From assembly GCF_008764295.1 (NCBI RefSeq), contig NZ_VTQX01000002.1:149898-213897 (forward strand): a DNA stretch of 64,000 nt, written 5' to 3'. A program made the translations under genes and the position numbers. The stretch's first letter is position 1. Every line of letters begins with the position of its first letter. This stretch comes from Bacillus methanolicus (GTDB lineage Bacteria; Bacillota; Bacilli; Bacillales; Cytobacillaceae). The notes beneath the pieces were generated by a model. The model saw nothing but the letters and a program-made list of their open reading frames with translations, was not told the DNA's origin and made no database searches. Of this stretch, positions 1-8,136 are shown piece after piece.

Positions 1-289
1 CATCTGCCCCATTGGTCAAAAGCTCTAATTTCGAATCTTGATCCGTTTTAGCGGAAATGACAATCACTGGTACTCCTGAGTTATGCCGAACTTCTTGAAG
101 AAATTCTTCCCCATCCATCCCCGGTAACATCAAATCTAAGAGAACTAAATCAACTTGACTTTGTTCGAAGAGTAGTTTTCCTTCTGTCCCTGAGTATGCA
201 CTTAGTGTGTTGAAACCATCCAATTCTAACGTTTCTTTCAATAGGGAATGAATCGCCATATCGTCTTCAATAATTAATATTGTTATCAA
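1..289 (-). CDS. Response regulator receiver domain, partial (cut by window edge)
   Basis: The minus strand encodes the N-terminal part of a two-component response regulator. The translation begins with a TTG codon at 289 and shows the acidic pair in IIEDD, the phosphoacceptor Asp in LLDLMLPGMDG, and the conserved Ser/Ala-Lys of VISAKTD. The open frame runs off the left edge of the window, so the DNA-binding output domain is not visible. It starts 11 bp after the stop of an ABC permease and on the same strand, so the ATPase, permease and regulator probably form one operon. A sensor kinase may follow outside the window. By analogy with Bcr-type modules it would control the exporter genes, but that link is inferred from position only. 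Confidence 0.85.
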   Translation of the reverse strand, partial: MITILIIEDDMAIHSLLKETLELDGFNTLSAYSGTEGKLLFEQSQVDLVLLDLMLPGMDGEEFLQEVRHNSGVPVIVISAKTDQDSKLELLTNGAD

Positions 290-300
290 CTTTCACCGAC

Positions 301-1080
301 CTACTTTATATCTGCTCGTTTAAAAACCAAAATTCCTATAATTGATGATAACACGATTGTGATGAAACTAACCAATATCATGTCAGAGTACTTCGCCACA
401 TCTATTGGACTTGCGAAATCGGAATAGAACAAAAATGATTCTGTAAACCAGAAGGTCACATGTTTAAAATGTTCGGTTTCTAGAAAAATTCCTGCACCAA
501 AGCCTGTTCCAATCGTATAAAGAAAACTCCAAACAAGAGAAATGGCACTGTTTTTTGTTATAAAACTAATCATCACATAGATCGATACATTAGCCAGAAT
601 CAATAGATAAAGCGTCATAAAAGTTTTAAGGGCATACCAGCCATAATTATTTATTTCGGACACTTCACCAAAGCCTAAAACGATTGAAAAACAAATCATC
701 CCCAGTGCTGTCAAAACGACTACACCAACAAATGCAAGGAGTGAAACCATCAGTAATTTTGACAAATAATAATGAATGCGACTTCGCCCTAAAGACAACG
801 CATTGCGAATAGTCCCATTTTGAAATTCTTCACCTATGAAAAATCCAATAAATGCACACATCGTGAGTAAAACAGTCAAGCCATTTTTCTCCATCATGAG
901 AATCCCTGTTGCCCCGTTAATGACCGTATCTTTTGCCTGAATAAGCTCGGTTCCATAACCCACCATCATTTTACTATTCACCGCTTGGATGATAGGAAGT
1001 ATGGATAAAATACTTAGAACAATCAATAACTTTTTGCTTCGAATTAATTTGATTCTCTCAGCCGTTAAGAGATTAAGCAT
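301..1080 (-). CDS. ABC-2 type transporter permease
   Basis: This 259-residue protein is very hydrophobic, with about six membrane segments (roughly residues 18-35, 68-86, 112-136, 150-172, 178-198 and 233-253). The region EEFQNGTIRNALSLGRSR between the second and third segments is typical of ABC-2 permeases of the BcrB/NatB type, where the cytoplasmic loop contacts the ATPase. Its start overlaps the last 8 bp of the ATPase gene, so translation is probably coupled. It would form the membrane channel of an efflux pump for a peptide antibiotic or similar compound. The substrate cannot be read from the sequence. Confidence 0.85.
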   Translation of the reverse strand: MLNLLTAERIKLIRSKKLLIVLSILSILPIIQAVNSKMMVGYGTELIQAKDTVINGATGILMMEKNGLTVLLTMCAFIGFFIGEEFQNGTIRNALSLGRSRIHYYLSKLLMVSLLAFVGVVVLTALGMICFSIVLGFGEVSEINNYGWYALKTFMTLYLLILANVSIYVMISFITKNSAISLVWSFLYTIGTGFGAGIFLETEHFKHVTFWFTESFLFYSDFASPIDVAKYSDMILVSFITIVLSSIIGILVFKRADIK

Positions 1081-1990
1081 GATGGTTTCCCCCTGTTAAC
1101 TGTAAAAAGTAATCTTCAAGTTTCTGTCTAGTTGTCCCGATTCGAGAAACAGTAACATTAGCATGAACTAATGAACGATTGATTGTCGCTACATCATTTA
1201 AGCGTTCATAAATGTTTATTCCCGTTCCGTTAATGACTTCATAATCACCAATCCCCAATTCATCTAGTACGACAACAGCCTTTTGAACGTCTTTAGTCTC
1301 TAATTCAATATATTGGCGCGTTTCATTTGCAAGCTCTTCTCTTGAAAGCTCTTTGATAAGTTTTCCATCATGTAAAATGCCGTAATGGGTAGCGATTTGT
1401 GATAGCTCATCAAGTAAATGACTTGAAAGTAAAACAGTGATCCCCCGTTCAGATACCAATCGATGAATAATTTCACGCATTTCAACAATTCCTGAAGGAT
1501 CAAGCCCGTTCGTTGGCTCGTCTAAAATTAAAAATTCTGGATGTGTAATAAGCGTTGAAGCGATTGCTAAGCGTTGGCGCATTCCTAATGAAAAATTCTT
1601 CGCTTTCTTTTTCCCGGTATGCTCCAGGCTCATTAAACGAAGCAAATCATCAATCTCCCGTTCGCTTACCCCACCGTTTGCCGCTTGGACTCTAAGATTA
1701 TCTCGAGCTGTTAATTCTGGGTAAAGGGCTGGCGTTTCGATCGACTGCCCCATTTTCCTTCGTGCCTGCTGCAACCCCTTCATACCTGTTTTCTCAAACA
1801 ATTCGATATCACCCTCATCGATTGTAATTAATCCCATAACAGTGCGCATGAAAGTCGATTTTCCTGCACCATTCTCACCGATCAGGCCGTAAATCATTCC
1901 TCGCTTTATTTTGATTGACACTTTATCGAGTACCTTGTGTTTCCCATATTTTTTTGAAACATTGGTTGCTTTAAGAATTATTTCACTCAT
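1073..1990 (-). CDS. ABC transporter ATP-binding protein, BcrA-like
   Basis: This 305-residue ATPase has Walker A GENGAGKST at 38-46, the signature SLGMRQ at 134-139 and Walker B LILDEP at 154-159 with the catalytic Glu at 158. A C-terminal extension of about 90 residues ends in TRQKLEDYFLQLTGG, as in the BcrA family of bacitracin and lantibiotic exporters, which has about the same length. It would power the adjacent permease. The downstream response regulator supports a regulated antibiotic-resistance or cell-envelope-stress role. A general export function is secure; the specific antibiotic is inference. Confidence 0.9.
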   Translation of the reverse strand: MSEIILKATNVSKKYGKHKVLDKVSIKIKRGMIYGLIGENGAGKSTFMRTVMGLITIDEGDIELFEKTGMKGLQQARRKMGQSIETPALYPELTARDNLRVQAANGGVSEREIDDLLRLMSLEHTGKKKAKNFSLGMRQRLAIASTLITHPEFLILDEPTNGLDPSGIVEMREIIHRLVSERGITVLLSSHLLDELSQIATHYGILHDGKLIKELSREELANETRQYIELETKDVQKAVVVLDELGIGDYEVINGTGINIYERLNDVATINRSLVHANVTVSRIGTTRQKLEDYFLQLTGGNHHA

Positions 1991-2087
1991 AATGTTCTTC
2001 CTTTCGAACTTGATAAACTTAGGATAAACAATACATATAAAAATTTTGACTAGAAAAAGATAAAAAAAGGATAAAGAAATTCAAAAA

Positions 2088-2120
2088 GGCGGAATCCAAT
2101 TTGAAATATTGGTTCCGCCT
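2088..2120 (-). terminator. Rho-independent terminator after the SDR gene
   Basis: A nearly perfect stem (AGGCGGAAYCCAAT type arms, 13-14 bp) with a short AT loop lies between 2,088 and 2,120. On the minus strand it is followed by TTTTTG, so it terminates transcription coming from the SDR gene just above it. Confidence 0.85.
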
Positions 2121-2138
2121 CTTAAAATGCATTTTCTC

Positions 2139-2891
2139 CTAGCCCCGAATAAACCCACCTTCAGAATGAATCACCTGACCAGTGATCCATTGTGCATCAT
2201 CACTCGCGAGAAAGGCAATGATTCTCGCAACATCTTCTGGTTGGCCAATTCGACCCATCGGAAATTTTGGTAATAAATATTCTCTAATTTCATCGTTCAT
2301 CCATGTTGAATCTGTCGGTCCTGGATTTACTGAATTCACCGTTATTCCTATTGGCGCAAGCTCTTGAGATAATGAGCGAGAAAAAGCAGAAATAGCACCT
2401 TTTGTTGCTACATAAGCTAACTCTCCTGGCATTGGTCCTAAATCTTGTCCTGAAGTCAAATTAATAATTCTGCCTTTATGTAAGTTTGATTTTTCAAAAC
2501 GACGGGCGAATTCTACGCAAAGAAGAAAAGTAGTTCTCATATTAACAGCATAATGTTTATCTAGTGTACTAGCATCCAAAACCAAAAATCCATCATTCTT
2601 TGAATGAGCGGCATTATTGACAAGGATAGATGGGGTACCAAGTTTATTTTCCACAGCATGAAGGATTTTTACTGCCGCATTAACTTCTGATAAATCGATG
2701 TTCAGATTCTCACAACGGACACCCATATTGACCATTTCCTGTTGAAGCTCTTCAATCCAAGCCTGTTCCGATTTCCAATGGGTAAAGAAGATATCCACCC
2801 CTTGTGAAGCGAGTTTTCGGCATATTGCCGTTCCTATATCTCTTGAACTACTAGCTCCAGTCACAATCGCAACTTTGTTTTTCAATTCCAT
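2139..2891 (-). CDS. Short-chain dehydrogenase/reductase (SDR) family oxidoreductase
   Basis: The protein is 250 residues when started at the ATG at 2,891, which has GGAGG nine bases upstream; the open frame extends ten codons further without a ribosome site. It has the Rossmann cofactor motif TGASSSRDIG at 11-20, where the usual TGxxxGxG is altered as in some FabI-like or FabG-like SDRs. It also has NNAA at 92-95, Asn117, Ser147 and the catalytic YVATK (Tyr160, Lys164). It should reduce or oxidise a carbonyl/hydroxyl group with NAD(P)H; the substrate is unknown. The gene stands alone with its own terminator. Confidence 0.85.
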   Translation of the reverse strand: MELKNKVAIVTGASSSRDIGTAICRKLASQGVDIFFTHWKSEQAWIEELQQEMVNMGVRCENLNIDLSEVNAAVKILHAVENKLGTPSILVNNAAHSKNDGFLVLDASTLDKHYAVNMRTTFLLCVEFARRFEKSNLHKGRIINLTSGQDLGPMPGELAYVATKGAISAFSRSLSQELAPIGITVNSVNPGPTDSTWMNDEIREYLLPKFPMGRIGQPEDVARIIAFLASDDAQWITGQVIHSEGGFIRG

Positions 2892-2936
2892 TATCCAAGG
2901 CCTCCAAATTTGTGATCCCACAGTGTGGACAATCTT

Positions 2937-3503
2937 TTACCTTTTTCCCGTGCAAAATAGATACATTCTTTCTGCTTGTTTTCCATCTTTCACCAATCCA
3001 AGGAGTTTACAAGTTTCGATCGTAAATTCAGGGTAAGAAGTTCCTTTTGCCGTTATGTATCCTGCTCCGACTTCCACATCCGCCCCCGTATAAGTGGATT
3101 GGGAAAATATATTTTGATAATATTTAAATGTCCCTTCCATGCAAGTGAATTTTTTCTCAGCAATTATTCCCGCTTTTGCAAGTAACACTGCTGATGCATA
3201 AATTGATGCAATTGGAACTTCTAAACGATAAGCTCTCTTCAGGGCGTTCTCGACCATTTCTTCATCTATTACTTTTTCAATCCCATCCCCACCAGAGATC
3301 AGAATTAAGTCAATTTCTTCTAAGTTCACTTCATTTAGAGAAATATCGGCATTTATGTTTAAGCCACCAAGACTTTCAACAGAGTTCCCGTCAATCGTTG
3401 CAGTTGTAATCTCTGCATTCCCTTACTTTTTTAGAAAAAATAATGTATGGGCAATCTCAAAATCTGCATATTGTGGATAAGCAAAAAATAATACTTTAAT
3501 CAT
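2937..3503 (-). pseudogene. DJ-1/PfpI family protein, interrupted by one in-frame stop
   Basis: An ATG at 3,503 with a strong GGAGGGGG ribosome site opens a frame starting MIKVLFFAYPQYADFEIA, typical of DJ-1/PfpI proteins. Codon 27 (3,423-3,425) is TAA; after it the same frame continues without a break for 162 codons to 2,937, including the conserved LILISGGDG. The full length of 188 residues fits the family. The usual nucleophilic Cys of the CxGxxLLAxAG elbow is replaced (SIYASAVLLAKAG), so even the unbroken form lacks the catalytic cysteine. It is either a recent pseudogene, a sequencing error, or a gene re-initiating downstream. Confidence 0.75.
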
Positions 3504-3521
3504 CTTTCCCCCTCCGGCCAT

Positions 3522-3812
3522 CTATTTTTTAAACGCCAGCCCTTCTTCCTCTAACGAAGCTCTCAGCATCGGTAAAGAAGCAGGACCTATTCCATGGAGT
3601 TTTAGAATTTCTTTTTCGCTGTAATTCGAAAGCTCTTGTAAAGTCTCAATCCCTTCGTGAATCAAGGCATTTCTTGCAGGTGAGCTAAGTTTCGATAGGA
3701 ATCCACTCTCAGGCTTATTCTCCTTATTGCAAATCGGACAGCTTTGACAATTACTACTTTTGTAATACTCATGACCTTTTTCACAAACCCTAAGCCTTTT
3801 TCTCGTTTCCAT
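3522..3812 (-). CDS. Small protein with zinc-finger-like N-terminus and RNA polymerase alpha-CTD-like domain
   Basis: This 96-residue protein has a Cys-rich N-terminus (CEKGH, then CQSCPIC) that could bind zinc. The C-terminal part, residues 38-96, resembles the helix-hairpin-helix fold of the RNA polymerase alpha subunit C-terminal domain: LSSPARNALIHEGI, a TLQELSNYSEKEIL helix and HGIGPASLPMLRASL. Free-standing alpha-CTD-like proteins are common in Bacillaceae but have no well-defined role; DNA or RNA polymerase binding is an inference from the fold. It has its own ribosome site (GGAGGTG) and lies next to decayed genes. Confidence 0.7.
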   Translation of the reverse strand: METRKRLRVCEKGHEYYKSSNCQSCPICNKENKPESGFLSKLSSPARNALIHEGIETLQELSNYSEKEILKLHGIGPASLPMLRASLEEEGLAFKK

Positions 3813-3884
3813 TAAAACACCTCCAAATCAATTACTCTAAATATAATTCACTCGCTCAACCAAAAAGCACTTACTCCAGTATAT

Positions 3885-4260
3885 CTAAAAGTAATTTCTA
3901 ATATCTATTGGTAATTCTTCTACTGCAAGAATTTTTAATCTAGGTGTCCCTGAGGAAGTCACAATGACATATGTTTTTTCATCATACTCAATTAGCGTTA
4001 ACTGACTTATACGGTTCGCAGACGTATCCACTCTGTTTATGTAATCAAAATCTTCCTTTTTAAAATTCTCACCGTTACCTTCTAATATTAAATCCCTGCA
4101 CCTCTTCAAAATCATTTGCAAAGGAGAGCTCTTGGTATATTTCAATCGAATTTTTTGATTTAAGAAAGTAAAGATAATCGTTCAAGCAACACAGAAGTAT
4201 AAAAAGTACAATTATCAATAGTACTCCAGTTGTAATGCTTTTCTTTTTTATAAATTCCAC
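3885..4260 (-). pseudogene. Membrane-anchored hypothetical protein with a single-base frameshift
   Basis: Two overlapping frames together describe one protein. The first starts at a GTG at 4,260 with GAGGA nine bases upstream. It encodes a basic N-terminus (VEFIKKKS), a membrane helix (GVLLIIVLFILLCCL) and then SIEIYQELSFANDFEEVQ. The second carries on with DLILEGNGENFKKEDF and ends at 3,885. Removing one G from the GGG run near 4,085 joins the two into a 124-residue protein of one N-terminal anchor and a charged outer domain. The family is not recognised. The shift could be a real mutation or a sequencing error. Confidence 0.65.
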
Positions 4261-4399
4261 ATGATCGGTTCCTCTTCCAAGCACTACTAATTCCCATAAA
4301 CTACTTAAATTAATTGGATAGCACGATTGCTCTAATTGTAACAAAAAACAAAAACCACTGATAATTTGCCAATATTACAGAAATTAACAAAACAAAAAA

Positions 4400-4437
4400 T
4401 AGCATACCAACCATCCTAGAGAAAAATTGGTATGCTA
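4400..4437 (-). terminator. Rho-independent terminator after ysdC
   Basis: Perfect 11-bp arms TAGCATACCAA / TTGGTATGCTA enclose a 16-base loop. On the minus strand they are followed by TTTTTTGTTTT, 24 bp beyond the stop of the M42 peptidase gene. Confidence 0.9.
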
Positions 4438-4460
4438 CCTAGCAATTTAATATAGCTTTC

Positions 4461-5546
4461 TTATTCGTACGTAATTTTGTTCACCGTCTCCGCATCGAGG
4501 CGTTTAATCACTTCTGCAATTAGTTTAACAGCATTATCATAATCATCCCGGTGTAACATTGCTGCGTGTGAATGAATGTATCTTGTTGCAACTGAAATTG
4601 CTAAAGATGGGACACCTTCATGTGATAAATGAATAGAACCAGCATCTGTTCCGCCGCCTGCTACGAGATCAAACTGATAAGGAATGTTTAATTCATCGGC
4701 TACTCCTGTAACGAAATCACGAAGACCTTTATGGGAAACCATCGAAGCATCATATAAAAGAATTTGAGGGCCTTTCCCCATCTTACTCATTGCTTCCTTC
4801 TCACTTATTCCTGGAGTATCTCCAGCAATCCCGACATCTACCGCAAAGCCGATATCAGGCTTGATCTTATATGAAGCTGTTTTTGCTCCTCTTAAGCCAA
4901 CCTCTTCTTGAACATTTCCAACTCCATAAACGATGTTTTCGTGGTTTTCACCTTTTAGTTGCTTTAAGACGTCAATTGCAATTGCACAGCCGATACGGTT
5001 ATCCCATGCTTTTGCAAGAAGCATCTTCTCATTGTTCATAACGGTAAATTCGAAATACGGTACGACCATATCTCCTGGCTTTACGCCCCATTCTTGAGCC
5101 TCTTCACGGCTTGATGCACCAATATCAATAAACATATCTTTAATCTCAACCGGCTTCTTACGTGCTTCTGGAGATAAAATATGTGGTGGCTTCGAACCGA
5201 TTACCCCTGTCACGCCTCCTTTGTTGGTCACAACAGTCACACGTTGGGCGAGCATCACTTGTGACCACCAACCACCAACTGTTTGGAAGCGTAAAAACCC
5301 TTTATCATCAATTTGCGTTACCATAAAACCGACTTCATCTAAATGACCTGCTACAACTATTTTAGGTCCGCCTTCTTTTCCGACCTTTTTCGCAATTAGG
5401 CTCCCTAAGCCATCAGTGGTCACTTCATCTGAAAATGGTGCAATATACTTTTTCATGACTTCTCTTGGTTCTCTCTCATTACCGGGAATTCCCTTTGCAT
5501 CTGTTAATTCCTTAAGCATCAATAAGGTTTCATCTAATTTAGTCAT
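4461..5546 (-). CDS. ysdC: M42 family metallo-aminopeptidase/glucanase-like protein YsdC
   Basis: This 361-residue cytoplasmic enzyme belongs to peptidase family M42, which forms large tetrahedral dinuclear-metal aminopeptidases; some members were once described as endoglucanases. Visible metal and catalytic residues are His68 and Asp70 (AGHLDEVGF), bridging Asp182 (AWDNRIG), Glu214/Glu215 (VQEEVG), Asp237 (VDVG) and His324 (RYIHSH). Length and position upstream of ysdB match Bacillus subtilis ysdC. AGGGAG precedes the ATG at 5,546. It probably trims peptides released by proteolysis. Confidence 0.92.
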   Translation of the reverse strand: MTKLDETLLMLKELTDAKGIPGNEREPREVMKKYIAPFSDEVTTDGLGSLIAKKVGKEGGPKIVVAGHLDEVGFMVTQIDDKGFLRFQTVGGWWSQVMLAQRVTVVTNKGGVTGVIGSKPPHILSPEARKKPVEIKDMFIDIGASSREEAQEWGVKPGDMVVPYFEFTVMNNEKMLLAKAWDNRIGCAIAIDVLKQLKGENHENIVYGVGNVQEEVGLRGAKTASYKIKPDIGFAVDVGIAGDTPGISEKEAMSKMGKGPQILLYDASMVSHKGLRDFVTGVADELNIPYQFDLVAGGGTDAGSIHLSHEGVPSLAISVATRYIHSHAAMLHRDDYDNAVKLIAEVIKRLDAETVNKITYE

Positions 5547-5612
5547 TATTTCGACTCCCTTAATATGTAGAATATGGATTCATTATAACGAAAATTCTTG
5601 CAAATGTACAAA

Positions 5613-6104
5613 TTAATAACCTTCCTGTTGCCTCTTATAATTTACTTCATTTTTTGCGATATATGCTTCCTTTATTTCGGTATCGCTAAACCCAAGTAAT
5701 GATGCTAATAATAAGTAATGTTCAAACATCTTTTCGTAGCTACTGCGCGATTTTACAGCGCGAAACGTATGGACAGATTCATATACTTTTAAAAATTGCT
5801 CAGTTAGGCTAAGTTCATTTTGCTCCTGTGCGGATATGGTTTCGATGCCCGCAAAGCCACATTCAATCCCTAATGAGACCATAAAATGTATTCCATCGAC
5901 AAATTCCTCAAGAATGACACTTCGAGGAGACGGGTCTTTCAAGCTCCAAAATTTGAAACAGCGAGTCTCATTGGCAAGTTCACCTAATTCTACTAACAAT
6001 GCCAGCGTTTTTCGGTCAAATAAATCTTCATCTTCCAACTGGTGCTGCTGTTCAATATGCTGATCTAATTCTTTTTGCATTAAAAAAATTTCTTTTAACT
6101 CCAT
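5613..6104 (-). CDS. dUTP diphosphatase, all-alpha dUTPase_2/MazG-like family
   Basis: This 163-residue protein has the two acidic motifs of the all-alpha NTP pyrophosphohydrolases: LVELGELANE with Glu39 and Glu42, and EEFVDGIHF with Glu67 and Asp70, which hold the magnesium ions. The dUTPase_2 signature KFWS after the first motif points to dUTP rather than a broader nucleotide. It would convert dUTP to dUMP and so keep uracil out of DNA while feeding dTMP synthesis. A GGGGGA ribosome site precedes the ATG. It sits between ysdC and ysdB, a position not used for this gene in B. subtilis. Confidence 0.85.
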   Translation of the reverse strand: MELKEIFLMQKELDQHIEQQHQLEDEDLFDRKTLALLVELGELANETRCFKFWSLKDPSPRSVILEEFVDGIHFMVSLGIECGFAGIETISAQEQNELSLTEQFLKVYESVHTFRAVKSRSSYEKMFEHYLLLASLLGFSDTEIKEAYIAKNEVNYKRQQEGY

Positions 6105-6339
6105 CTATGTCCCCCACTATCTAATATTTACAGTTTGGTGATGATGAGACTTTTGCTCATTATCGTTCTGCTATGATGAAATGAGAAAACCATCTCTCAT
6201 TTCTACAATCAGAGCACTCCATTCAGTTTGTTGAAAGCATATGCTCCTTACAAACTGGGAGTAATCTTCTATTTTCATCATAACGAAAACTGGGAAGAAA
6301 TGAAATATCACATTTTTTTTGAAAATATATTTAAAAACA
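6105..6339. other. Divergent intergenic region between dUTPase and ysdB
   Basis: This AT-rich stretch separates two divergent genes. Apart from the SigW-type promoter that follows it on the plus strand, no gene, repeat or clear structured element was found. A promoter for the dUTPase must lie here, but no convincing -35/-10 pair was identified. Confidence 0.5.
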
Positions 6340-6365
6340 TGAAACCTTTTCTTTTCTCATTCGTA
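6340..6365 (+). promoter_or_regulatory. SigW-type promoter of ysdB
   Basis: TGAAAC is followed by exactly 16 bases and CGTA, the consensus of the extracytoplasmic-function sigma factor SigW. The CGTA lies about 30 bp upstream of the ysdB ATG. ysdB is a known SigW regulon member in B. subtilis, so this places the gene under cell-envelope stress control. Confidence 0.88.
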
Positions 6366-6395
6366 TATAAGGCAAAATGACTGGAGGACGACGCT

Positions 6396-6806
6396 ATGTG
6401 GATGATACGTTTTCTATTATTTGCCCTCATAATCTTTTTAATATATAGCTTAATTAAATATTTGCTTAATCCAAAACGAAAACTAGAACTCGCTCACGAA
6501 CAGAAACGTTTCTATTTCCTTGATAATAAAAATAATGTGCGAAAAAACTTTCTTATTACGTATAAAGGGGTTCTGTTTGAAGGTGAAAAATATTTAGGCA
6601 CTACAGAAAATGCCTTTGAGGTTGTGAATGTATTTATATGGCCTCATCGCATTGCTTCTTTAAATGGCCTTGTTCGAGAAGATTTTGAGTTTATTGAAAG
6701 AAAAGTTCAAGAAAGCTATCCTAATGCAAGCATCGATTGGAAGAGCCCGATTCATGAATTTATGAAAAAGAACGGTCATTCTAAATCACCTTTTAGGGAT
6801 GAATAA
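6396..6806 (+). CDS. ysdB: SigW-regulated sigma factor regulon protein YsdB
   Basis: This 136-residue protein has one N-terminal membrane anchor (residues 3-25, rich in Phe, Leu and Ile). A basic stretch and a soluble domain rich in aromatic and charged residues follow (KRFYFLDN, YKGVLFEGEKY, FIWPHRIASL). The length, the place between ysdC and ysdA, and the SigW promoter match B. subtilis YsdB. Its molecular function is not known. TGGAGGA precedes the ATG. It is one of the few plus-strand genes here and ends at a strong terminator. Confidence 0.88.
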   Translation: MWMIRFLLFALIIFLIYSLIKYLLNPKRKLELAHEQKRFYFLDNKNNVRKNFLITYKGVLFEGEKYLGTTENAFEVVNVFIWPHRIASLNGLVREDFEFIERKVQESYPNASIDWKSPIHEFMKKNGHSKSPFRDE

Positions 6807-6818
6807 CACCTGACATCC

Positions 6819-6862
6819 AAACGGTAGGCAAGCTCGAAATTTTCGAGCTTGCCTACCGTTTT
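6819..6862 (+). terminator. Terminator after ysdB
   Basis: AAACGGTAGGCAAGCTCGAA pairs with its exact complement over about 20 bp and is followed by TTTTTT. The arms are symmetrical enough to act on both strands, and it closes the ysdB transcript. Confidence 0.9.
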
Positions 6863-6970
6863 TTCCATGAGAAATTTCACCCTTTCCCCTCATAGAAGGG
6901 AAAGCTTTATGTTATTATATACACGCTCGAAAATCATTATCTCCTCTGACCAATTTTCAAGACCTATTTT

Positions 6971-7543
6971 TTAAGCTGTCGCTTTAAAAAAATCACTCCA
7001 CTTAATGACAGTCAATTTCTCCCTCAAAATATAGACAAGAATAGAAAGAGAAAATAAAATAACCAGAATCATTGTCGGTGTAAAACGGCTGATAAATTCA
7101 CCAAAGACGGTGTAAAAGAAGGCAAGAGGAAGATTGGTCAAAAAAGAAGCTTTCATATAATCCTTAAAACCTCGATATCGTTCTAAGAGGCAAAAACTTA
7201 ACAGATGATAATGAATAAATGGAATCAAGCGCAAAATCGCCACTTGGCCAGTCGTTAAATTCCGATATTCACCAAACCACTTTTTCTTAATATTACTTAG
7301 TTTTCCATGGGTCTTCGGCATTCGCTGTATCAATACAAAAAAGAGAAAGCTGCTTAATAACAAACCGATCACAGAGTAAAAGGTGCCAGCAACAGTTCCA
7401 AATAATACTCCTCCAGCAATACAGATAACCACAACTGGTATAAATAGAAACTGCCTCAGAAAATGTAATAGAATAAATGCTATCGGTGCTAAAAACCCGC
7501 TTGTTTGTGCGATGACCAAAAGCATTGCTACCTGTTCTTCCAT
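6971..7543 (-). CDS. VTT-domain (TVP38/TMEM64/DedA-like) membrane protein
   Basis: This 190-residue protein has about five membrane segments and the VTT (SNARE-associated) domain pattern: VVICIAGGVLFGTVAGTFYS, then GQVAILRLIPFIHYHLL, and LTNLPLAFFYTVFGEF. Family members are linked to lipid scrambling or membrane transport, but the substrate of this one is unknown. It follows the 3-prime remnant of ysdA on the same strand, so before the insertion it was probably downstream of the infC-rpmI-rplT-ysdA cluster. A GGTGG site precedes the ATG. Confidence 0.8.
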   Translation of the reverse strand: MEEQVAMLLVIAQTSGFLAPIAFILLHFLRQFLFIPVVVICIAGGVLFGTVAGTFYSVIGLLLSSFLFFVLIQRMPKTHGKLSNIKKKWFGEYRNLTTGQVAILRLIPFIHYHLLSFCLLERYRGFKDYMKASFLTNLPLAFFYTVFGEFISRFTPTMILVILFSLSILVYILREKLTVIKWSDFFKATA

Positions 7544-7671
7544 GCTACCACCTTCTTTTTATGTTATATCCAGATGCCAAGGGGTTATTTAAAAAAACAG
7601 ATTTAAAATAGATGGGTTATTAAAGCTTATCGCCTTATTTTAGCTTTTATGACAAAAACATTGGGTGGGCA

Positions 7672-7780
7672 TCATTCAAAAAGAAAATGTCCGAGCATCC
7701 CTATTTGTAGCAATGACAATGCCGGAAACCCCCATTTAAACGCGATGTGCTTTGTTTTATGACGAAACCAGTTCATTCCT
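7672..7780 (-). pseudogene. ysdA: ysdA (DUF1294) 3-prime remnant, cut off by the mobile element
   Basis: Read on the minus strand from 7,776, this stretch encodes MNWFRHKTKHIAF and continues to a TGA at 7,672, 34 residues in all. This is the conserved C-terminal half of the DUF1294 protein YsdA, including the family hallmark FRHKTKH, but it has no start of its own. It is too short and start-less to be found by simple gene calling. The matching 5-prime half lies 9.9 kb away at 17,680-17,837, and joining the two at the shared AGG restores an in-frame 87-residue protein. Confidence 0.93.
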
Positions 7781-7782
7781 AT

Positions 7783-7809
7783 ATTATGATAAGTGGGATT
7801 ATTGTACAT
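7783..7809 (+). repeat. Left subterminal inverted repeat of the element
   Basis: ATTATGATAAGTGGGATTAT and the next seven bases match the reverse complement of 17,585-17,611 at 23 of 27 positions. It starts two bases inside the left junction, so it probably includes the recombinase binding site of this end. Confidence 0.8.
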
Positions 7810-8136
7810 TCATACTCTAACTCGATTATTATTGGCTTTTTAGTAAAATTAGATCAATTTTACTTTTGGACAAAAAAACTATTATTATTTTCTACTATGA
7901 TAAAATAATTGGATTAATATTGGTAAAATGGTTCAATATCGTGTTCTTTTTCACATGAAAAAATTGGACAATTTTCACCCATGTAAATCTACATTAATAA
8001 TATGACCTTAATTCTTTCCTTTTTGCTACTCGCCCCATAAAATCGAATCTTATTCAAATTTCGGTTATAATTATTTGTGGTTGATAAAATGTAACTCCTT
8101 TACATAATTCAAATAATTGAGATTTAAAGGAATAAG
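7810..8136. other. Non-coding left end of the element
   Basis: This very AT-rich stretch between the left repeat and the carried DUF1294 gene has no open frame with a credible start. It holds several loosely similar motifs (TTTTGGACAAAAA, AATTGGACAATTTT, AATTGGATTAATATTGG) that could be extra recombinase-binding repeats. The promoter of the DUF1294 gene should be here, but no firm -35/-10 pair was chosen. Confidence 0.5.

Noticed and set aside
7781..8136. Left end of the element as part of the broken ysdA gene
   Set aside because: The minus-strand frame upstream of the 3-prime ysdA remnant has stops and no YsdA-like residues, so ysdA sequence begins only at 7,780.
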